Part shown: in pieces, positions 59,113 to 64,000 of the stretch
How the letters are laid out: each line of letters starts with the position of its first letter
How positions within the stretch are numbered: position 1 is the first letter of the stretch
Assembly (NCBI GenBank): GCA_963797535.1
Contig: CAWCPQ010000005.1
Location: 186,001-250,000, forward strand
DNA: 64,000 nt
DNA from: JAWWOL01 sp963797535
GTDB lineage: Bacteria; Actinomycetota; Actinomycetes; JAWWOL01
Direction: 5' to 3'
Program-made: the position numbers and the translations under genes
Notes under the pieces: generated by a model
Database searches by the model: none
What the model saw: only the letters and a program-made list of their open reading frames with translations
What the model was told of the DNA's origin: nothing

Positions 59113-60381
59113 TCAAATTTCTGAACTCGAGTTTGTGACGGCACGACGATGCCGTGGCGAGATTCGTTCGCTGCTCAGTAGCCGGGTCAGGCTCCCCACC
59201 CGGCTTGGGTGCCTTCTCCGCGTTCGGCGACGATGCGATCGGCGTAGCCCGGACAGGGCGTAGGCGGCGATCGGGTCGGGGTGCAGGCCCATGCCGCCGC
59301 GGATCTCGGCGAGCAGTGGCCGTACGTCGGTGTTGTAGGCGTCCATGAGCACCGCGTTGGCGCCGAGGACGTCGCCGGCTGTTTGTGCTGCGGCCAGGGC
59401 TGCCCGGTCGACGAGCAGGGCCTTGGCGGTGGCTTCCTGGACGTTCATCACCGACCGGATCTGGCCGGGGATCTTGGGTTCGATGTTGTGGCACTGGTCG
59501 AGCATGAAGCTGACGCCCAGCTCAGCCCCAGCAATGACTCCCCTGGGTGTGAGCGCACCTGCTCTCACGACCTCGTGCATGATCCGGAACAGCTGGAAGG
59601 GATCGGCTGATCCGACCATCAGGTCGTCGTCAGCGTAGAAGCGGGAGTTGAAGTCGAAGCCGCCGAGCTTTCCGGCCCGCAGGAGGAAGGCGACGATAAA
59701 CTCGATATTGGTTCCGGGTGCGTGGTGCCCGGTGTCCACGACAACCTGGGCCTTGTCGCCGAGCGTCAGACAGTGCGCGAACGCCGTACCCCAGTCAGGC
59801 ACATCCATGGTGTAGAACGCAGGCTCGAACAGCTTGTACTCGAGGAGCATGCGCTGGTCGGGTCCGAGCCGGTCATGGACCTCGGCCAACGCCTCTGCGA
59901 GCCGGTCCTGGCGGGCCCGGATGTCGTCCTGGCCGGGATAGTTGGTGCCGTCGCTGAACCACAGCTTGAGCTCGCGTGACCCGGTGGCGTCCATGATGTC
60001 GACGCACTCGAGGAGATGGTCGGTCGCCTTGCGCCGCACCCCGGGGTCAGGGTTGGTGACCGAGCCGAGCATGTAGTCGTCGTCCTGGAACACGTTGGCG
60101 TTGATCGCCCCGATGCCCACACCCACGTCGTCGGCGTGGCGGGCCAGCTTGGCGTAGTCGTCCACCCGGTCCCAGGGGATGTGCAGAGACACCCGCGGTG
60201 CCACCCCGGTACAGGCGTTGACCTGCGCGGCGTCGGAAATCTTTTCGAACGGGTCCCGAGGGACCCCCTTTTGGGCGAACACCTTGAACCGGGTGCCGGA
60301 GTTGCCGAACGCCCAGGAAGGCAGCTCGATCTGCTGGTGGCGCAGCGCGGCCGCCACCTCATCGGTCGTAGCCACTGTCAT
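59113..60381 (-). CDS. rhaI: L-rhamnose isomerase (RhaI type) with frameshifted C-terminus
   Basis: Open frame of 422 aa from the ATG at 60381 (TGATG junction with the permease). It converts L-rhamnose to L-rhamnulose. TIM-barrel residues are visible: WFSDGTNYPGQDD, LLEYKLFEPAFY, VVVDTGHHAPGTN and GFDFNSRFYADDDL, with the metal-binding acidic and His residues. After DPIAAYALSG the frame turns into a basic nonsense tail (RRSHRRRTRRRHPSR). Deleting one G from the GGG at 59248-59250 gives GYADRIVAERGEGTQAGWGA and a stop at 59187, a good fit to the family C-terminus. So the native end is probably 59187. Confidence 0.88.
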   Translation of the reverse strand: MTVATTDEVAAALRHQQIELPSWAFGNSGTRFKVFAQKGVPRDPFEKISDAAQVNACTGVAPRVSLHIPWDRVDDYAKLARHADDVGVGIGAINANVFQDDDYMLGSVTNPDPGVRRKATDHLLECVDIMDATGSRELKLWFSDGTNYPGQDDIRARQDRLAEALAEVHDRLGPDQRMLLEYKLFEPAFYTMDVPDWGTAFAHCLTLGDKAQVVVDTGHHAPGTNIEFIVAFLLRAGKLGGFDFNSRFYADDDLMVGSADPFQLFRIMHEVVRAGALTPRGVIAGAELGVSFMLDQCHNIEPKIPGQIRSVMNVQEATAKALLVDRAALAAAQTAGDVLGANAVLMDAYNTDVRPLLAEIRGGMGLHPDPIAAYALSGLRRSHRRRTRRRHPSRVGSLTRLLSSERISPRHRRAVTNSSSEI

Positions 60382-61208
60382 CAGCCTTTCACTGCACCGG
60401 CGGTTATGCCGGAGACAATTTTGCGGTTGAAGAGGATGAACATGATGAGCAGCGGAACGGTGATGAGCACGATGTCCATGAACAGCAGGTTGTACTGAGT
60501 GGTGAACTGGCTGACGAAGTTGTAGAGGGTGAGCTGGACGGTCGCGTTGCCGTTGCCGGGCAGGAAGTACAGCGGGTTGACGAAGTCGTTGAAGACGAAC
60601 ACCGACTGGACCAGGGCGACGGTGATCGTGACCGGTCGCAGCAGTGGGAAGATGACCCGGAAGAACAGGGTGAAGCTGGAACATCCGTCGAGGATGGCCG
60701 CTTCGTCCAGCTCGCGGGGGATGGTGGCGACGAAGGCCCCGAAGAGCAGGATGGAGAACGGGATCCCGAAGGCGACCTCGATCAGGATCAGCCCGCTGAG
60801 CGATTTGAACAGGTGCACGTGCTGCAGCACCCAGATGGTCGGCACGACCGCTGGCGGAATGATCAGCCCGGCCAGCACCAGCAGCCCGACGAGTCCGGCG
60901 ATCTTGCCGCGGCGTCGCTGGACGACGAACCCGGCCATCGCGCAGATGACGATCATGATCGCGACGGAGGCGACGGTGAGGATGATGCTGTTGCGGAACG
61001 CGGTGACCAGCTCGTTGTCGTTGTAGCTGAACACGTCCTTGATGTTCTGCCACACCGGCCAGGAGGTGGGCCAGCTGAACGACAGGTTCGTCGCATCCGC
61101 GGAGGTCTTCGCCGCGGTGAGGAAAATGAACACGAACGGGACGATGAACACGACGACTGCCACCAGGACGGCGGCGACTTCCAGAGCGACCCGACGGAAG
61201 GTTCTCAT
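60381..61208 (-). CDS. Sugar ABC transporter permease 2
   Basis: 275 aa, six helices, type I permease of the CUT1 carbohydrate class. The EAA loop that contacts the ATPase is RELDEAAILDGCSSFTLFF. Start at 61208 in a TGATG junction with the upstream permease, and the stop forms another with rhaI. Confidence 0.9.
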   Translation of the reverse strand: MRTFRRVALEVAAVLVAVVVFIVPFVFIFLTAAKTSADATNLSFSWPTSWPVWQNIKDVFSYNDNELVTAFRNSIILTVASVAIMIVICAMAGFVVQRRRGKIAGLVGLLVLAGLIIPPAVVPTIWVLQHVHLFKSLSGLILIEVAFGIPFSILLFGAFVATIPRELDEAAILDGCSSFTLFFRVIFPLLRPVTITVALVQSVFVFNDFVNPLYFLPGNGNATVQLTLYNFVSQFTTQYNLLFMDIVLITVPLLIMFILFNRKIVSGITAGAVKG

Positions 61209-62167
61209 CACATCTCCACCTGTCGGGTGTTGAAGAACCGGGCCAGCGGAAAGACGATGATCGCCACCAGGATGAACAGCACGATGTTGCCGGCGGTGGC
61301 CAGGCCGTAGAAGCCGGCCTGGTACTGCTTGTAGATGATCGAGGCGATGGTGTCGGAGGAGAAGCCGGGTCCGCCTCCGGTCATCGTCCAGATCAGGTCG
61401 AACGAGCGCAGGCCGCCGATCAACGACAGCAGGATTACCGTGAAGGTGGCCGGTCGGGCCAACGGCAGGGTGATGTTCCAGAACTGCCGCCACGCGCCGC
61501 CGCCGTCGACGGCGACCGCCTCGTAGTAGTGCTCCGGGATCGAGGCCAGGCCGGCGATGTAGATCACCGTGGCCAGCCCGACGCCTTTCCACACGTCGAC
61601 CAGGGCCACCGCGTACAGCGCGGTGTGTGGTCTACCGAGCCAGTCCGGGGCGGTGTAGCCGACGGTGCTCAGCGCAGAGGCGATGACGCCGGTGTCGGGT
61701 TGCAGCAGCACGCTGAAGGTGATGCCGACCGCGACCGTGGAGACCAGGACCGGGAAGAACACCACCGAGCGCAGGAACCCGCGGGAACGCAGCTGCGAGG
61801 TCAGCAGCACCGCGAAAGCCATCCCCAGCACCACTTTCAGGCCACTGGTGATCACCGCGTAGATCAGGGTGTTCTTCAACCCGATCCGCAGCGACTGGTC
61901 CGAGAAGAACTCACGGAAGTTGCCCAGCCCGATGAAGTGCGAGTCGAACAGGGTCCAGCGGGTCAACGAGAAGTAGAACGCGACAAGCGTCGGGATGATG
62001 AAGAAGATGCCGTAGATCACCGCGGTCGGCAGGTAGAACCAGTACGAGTACGGGGTGGGCAACTTCCCGTGCTTCCTGCGGTTGGGCACTGTGTCCGGGG
62101 TGGCCCGGCCGGACCCCGCGAGTTCGCGGGATCCGGCCGTGCGAGCTTGGCTCGCCCCGTGGTCCAT
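61208..62167 (-). CDS. Sugar ABC transporter permease 1
   Basis: 319 aa from the ATG at 62167 (TGATG junction with the binding-protein stop); a start at 62173 is possible. The N-terminal 36 residues are polar, followed by six helices. The EAA loop is PEHYYEAVAVDGGGAWRQF. No ATPase gene is in the window, so an MsiK-type shared ATPase, as used by many actinobacterial sugar importers, is likely. Confidence 0.9.
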   Translation of the reverse strand: MDHGASQARTAGSRELAGSGRATPDTVPNRRKHGKLPTPYSYWFYLPTAVIYGIFFIIPTLVAFYFSLTRWTLFDSHFIGLGNFREFFSDQSLRIGLKNTLIYAVITSGLKVVLGMAFAVLLTSQLRSRGFLRSVVFFPVLVSTVAVGITFSVLLQPDTGVIASALSTVGYTAPDWLGRPHTALYAVALVDVWKGVGLATVIYIAGLASIPEHYYEAVAVDGGGAWRQFWNITLPLARPATFTVILLSLIGGLRSFDLIWTMTGGGPGFSSDTIASIIYKQYQAGFYGLATAGNIVLFILVAIIVFPLARFFNTRQVEM

Positions 62168-63570
62168 CACCATCCGGGCAGACCCAGCTGCTTGGCCTCC
62201 TTGGTGACGTCCTGGTCGTACTGCTTGGCTGCAGCCTCAGCCTTGGTCTGCCCGGTCGCGACCGCCGTGGTGATCTGCTCCAGGTTCGGCCCCTTCACCG
62301 GGGACAGGAACTCAAGCGCCGGACTGGTCGCCTTCGCGTCGACGTAGGCCTGCAGGTCCTTGGCGGCCTGCGGGGCAGTGTCCGGAATCGTGGATCCTGT
62401 GATCAGGTACGGACCGGTTGGCGGCACCGCCGCGCTCTGGGCTGCCGTGCCAGGCACGGAGGCGGTGTAGGCGACGAACGCTTTGGCGGCACACAGGTTC
62501 TTGGTCGACTTCGGGATGTACTGACCATTGGGCTCCCAGACGGTCGCCCCGTTGCTTGCAGCCGTGTCGCCGGGGAGGCCGAAGAAGCCCAGGTTGGCCG
62601 TCTGGGCAGCCGGCAGCGCTGAGACCACCGCGGACAGCATCGGGTACTGGCCGGCCTTGCCGGCGGCCAGCGCGGCCAGCCCCTGAGGCTCCGTGGTCGA
62701 GCCGGCGTCCTTGTTGTAGTAGCCCTTGTCCGTCAGCGCCTGCATCTTCTGGAAGCTCTTCAGCGCGGCGGGAGTGGTCGCGTACTTCGCCTTGTTCGCG
62801 GTGTAGTTCGCCGTGAACGTCGGGTCGGCCTTCTGCAGGTTGAAGTAGTCGCCAAGCACGATCAGCTGGGTGGTCCAGGTGTCCTTGAACGACCCCTCGA
62901 TCGCGGTCAGGCCAGCAGCCTTGATCTTGTCGCTGTTGGCGATGAAATCAGCCCACGTCTTCGGCACCTGCAGGCCCAGCTTGGAGTAGACCGCCTTGTT
63001 GTAGAGCACGCCACCCGCGAAGGAACTGCCCCACGGCGCGCCGTAGACCTTGTTGTCGAAGCTGACGACCGGTAGGTAGGACTTGTCCACCGCAGCGATG
63101 GCCGGGTCGTTGGTCAGGTCGACCAGGTTCTTGGCCGGCGAGAGCGCCTGCAGCAAGGCTCCGGAGTTGTACCAGAACACGTCGTTCATGCTGCCGGTCG
63201 CCAGCTTGGTCTTGACCAGGTTGTCGCCCGGCGCACCGCCCGGATGCTGCTCCAGGCTCACCTTGATGTCAGGGTTCGCCTTCTCGAAGGCGGCCACCAC
63301 GCCCTTAGCCAGGGCGACACTCGTCGGGCTGTTGTCGATCAACAGGGACATGTTCGACTTACCGCAGGAGGCAGCGGCCGCGGCTCCTGAGGTGGTGCCT
63401 GCAGCGCTGCCCGACGTGGCGGCGGCGGGGCCACCCGTGGTTGCGGCCGCGGCGGAGCCACCCGTGGTTGCGGCGGCGCCGCCGGCGCTGCTGGAACCGC
63501 TCGAGCAAGCGGCGACGGCGAACAGTGGAAGGGCGGCAAGGGCCACCAGTCTCGTGCGGGTGGACTTCAT
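62167..63570 (-). CDS. Sugar ABC transporter substrate-binding lipoprotein
   Basis: 467 aa. The ATG at 63570 follows GGAGG. Signal peptide with lipobox (LFAVAAC) and lipidated Cys22, then a low-complexity Ser/Ala/Gly/Thr linker to about residue 65. A periplasmic-binding-protein type 1 (MalE-like) fold follows: FEKANPDIKVSLEQHPGGAP, VYGAPWGSSFAGGVLYNKAVY and DFIANSDKIKAAGLTAIEG in parts. It probably captures rhamnose or rhamnosides, given the enzymes downstream. Confidence 0.9.
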   Translation of the reverse strand: MKSTRTRLVALAALPLFAVAACSSGSSSAGGAAATTGGSAAAATTGGPAAATSGSAAGTTSGAAAAASCGKSNMSLLIDNSPTSVALAKGVVAAFEKANPDIKVSLEQHPGGAPGDNLVKTKLATGSMNDVFWYNSGALLQALSPAKNLVDLTNDPAIAAVDKSYLPVVSFDNKVYGAPWGSSFAGGVLYNKAVYSKLGLQVPKTWADFIANSDKIKAAGLTAIEGSFKDTWTTQLIVLGDYFNLQKADPTFTANYTANKAKYATTPAALKSFQKMQALTDKGYYNKDAGSTTEPQGLAALAAGKAGQYPMLSAVVSALPAAQTANLGFFGLPGDTAASNGATVWEPNGQYIPKSTKNLCAAKAFVAYTASVPGTAAQSAAVPPTGPYLITGSTIPDTAPQAAKDLQAYVDAKATSPALEFLSPVKGPNLEQITTAVATGQTKAEAAAKQYDQDVTKEAKQLGLPGW

Positions 63571-63870
63571 TAACGAACCTCCAAGGAGTGGGAGCGTTGC
63601 GCTCCCAGCGGATGAAACGTTTCATCTGATACGAGCGGTGCTTCGTCCGGAAGGGCTCTCGAGGTACCCGTCAGTCGGGGCGTCAATGAAGCGCGAGGCC
63701 CTGTGATCGAGGAACGTAGGCCAACCACCGAACCGTGTCAACTGGTCTACGGGATCGTTATGAAGGGGTCTACTGAATCGTTATAAACGCCTGGGGCCGG
63801 AGTCGTGGACCGGTCTACGCAGGCACGCTACGCTCAACCCAGGCGACGCACCGACGGCGATGGAGGGTCC
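63571..63870. promoter_or_regulatory. Divergent control region of the rhamnoside locus
   Basis: It holds several elements. The 16-bp perfect palindrome GATGAAACGTTTCATC is at 63611-63626, a typical LacI-family operator. An inverted repeat TGGGAGCG-TTG-CGCTCCCA lies at 63589-63607, close to the ribosome site of the binding-protein gene. Two 21-bp direct repeats beginning GGTCTAC lie at 63744-63764 and 63767-63787 (18 of 21 identical), with a third GGTCTAC at 63812. The likely binder is the divergent LacI regulator. Confidence 0.6.
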
Positions 63871-64000
63871 ATGTCAGATGATGTGATCGTGCCGCGGAAG
63901 AGGCGGCCTTCGATCACCGATGTCGCCGTTGAGGCCGGCGTGTCCAAGGCTGCGGTCTCCAAGGTCATCCGCAACGCCTACGGCATCAGCCCAGCGATGC
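63871..64000 (+). CDS. LacI-family regulator, N-terminal part only (cut by window end)
   Basis: The ATG at 63871 has GGAGGG 4 nt upstream. The visible 43 residues hold the LacI helix-turn-helix: SITDVAVEAGVSKAAVSKVI, then NAYGISPAM. The gene continues beyond the window. It is divergent from the ABC transporter/rhamnose genes and most likely represses them until rhamnose or a derivative is present. Confidence 0.85.
   Translation, partial: MSDDVIVPRKRRPSITDVAVEAGVSKAAVSKVIRNAYGISPAM

Noticed and set aside
63589..63607. Second CebR box near the rhamnoside transporter
   Set aside because: The arms match CebR half-sites but carry a 3-bp insert between them, and the position next to the ribosome site fits an mRNA hairpin or another LacI site better.
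1..64000. Prophage, integrative element or defence island
   Set aside because: No integrase, transposase, phage structural, toxin-antitoxin or nuclease-defence genes were found; composition looks even across the window.

Overview
The window is high-GC DNA with strong G/C bias at third codon positions, GTG starts and GGAGG-type ribosome binding sites. Its gene families (ergothioneine genes egtA/B/D, ECF42 sigma factor with a YCII partner, CGNR regulator, DUF427, DUF6325, DUF1206 and DUF4126 proteins, a CebR-like operator) point to the chromosome of a soil- or plant-associated actinomycete, perhaps near the Frankiales/Jatrophihabitantales, although the genus cannot be fixed from sequence alone. 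I see no tRNA, rRNA, CRISPR array, integrase, transposase or prophage.

Layout. 1-0.5 kb: a tandem repeat array that probably continues off the left edge. 0.6-6.9 kb: DUF4230 protein, gap (GAPDH), a divergent CGNR regulator with a twin operator between the two, a threonine aldolase linked to a two-domain GATase-like/DUF6421 protein, and a small membrane protein. 6.9-16.4 kb: a giant secreted PQQ-propeller/lectin protein, a FUSC-type transporter, a DUF427 protein, a pair of 60-bp palindromic repeats and a secreted beta-helix glycoside hydrolase. 16.6-18.8 kb: an SDR epimerase/uronate-dehydrogenase-like enzyme coupled to an enolase-superfamily acid-sugar dehydratase. 18.8-23.7 kb: a PatB/MalY-type C-S lyase divergent from egtA-egtB-egtD; egtA carries a +1 frameshift as sequenced and egtC is absent. 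23.7-30.5 kb: two DeoR regulators (one with two DNA-binding domains), DUF6325-SHOCT-methyltransferase, a DUF389 protein and a ClC channel. 30.5-39.3 kb: an ndh-cydD-cydC-cydA-cydB respiratory operon, divergent from a Na+/H+ antiporter. 39.3-48.8 kb: DUF1254 and DUF1269 proteins, a GH6 cellulase behind a CebR-like box with its LacI regulator, a WYL regulator/VOC pair, and YCII-ECF42-SDR-SRPBCC. 48.8-56.7 kb: membrane proteins, a PAP2 phosphatase, DUF1206, a phospholipase D and a two-subunit CoA transferase preceded by a 57-aa ORF. 56.8-64 kb: an L-rhamnoside utilisation locus (GH78, L-rhamnose isomerase with a C-terminal frameshift, sugar ABC transporter) divergent from a LacI regulator cut by the window end.

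How the parts fit. Three carbohydrate modules (beta-helix hydrolase plus acid-sugar enzymes, GH6 cellulase, rhamnoside locus) suggest a plant-polysaccharide degrader. NDH-2 plus cytochrome bd and its CydDC assembly transporter form a non-proton-pumping low-oxygen chain. Ergothioneine genes and several small regulator/enzyme pairs suggest redox and stress management.

The observations I rate highest are: the two independent +1 indels (egtA, rhaI); the ergothioneine cluster with no egtC and a PatB-like lyase in the place expected for EgtE; the tandem-HTH DeoR protein; the twin equal-geometry operators at gap/CGNR; the 40-bp palindrome inside the methyltransferase gene; the 60-bp palindromic repeat pair; and the threonine aldolase-GATase-DUF6421 pair. 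I did not find a wholly novel defence- or mobile-type system.
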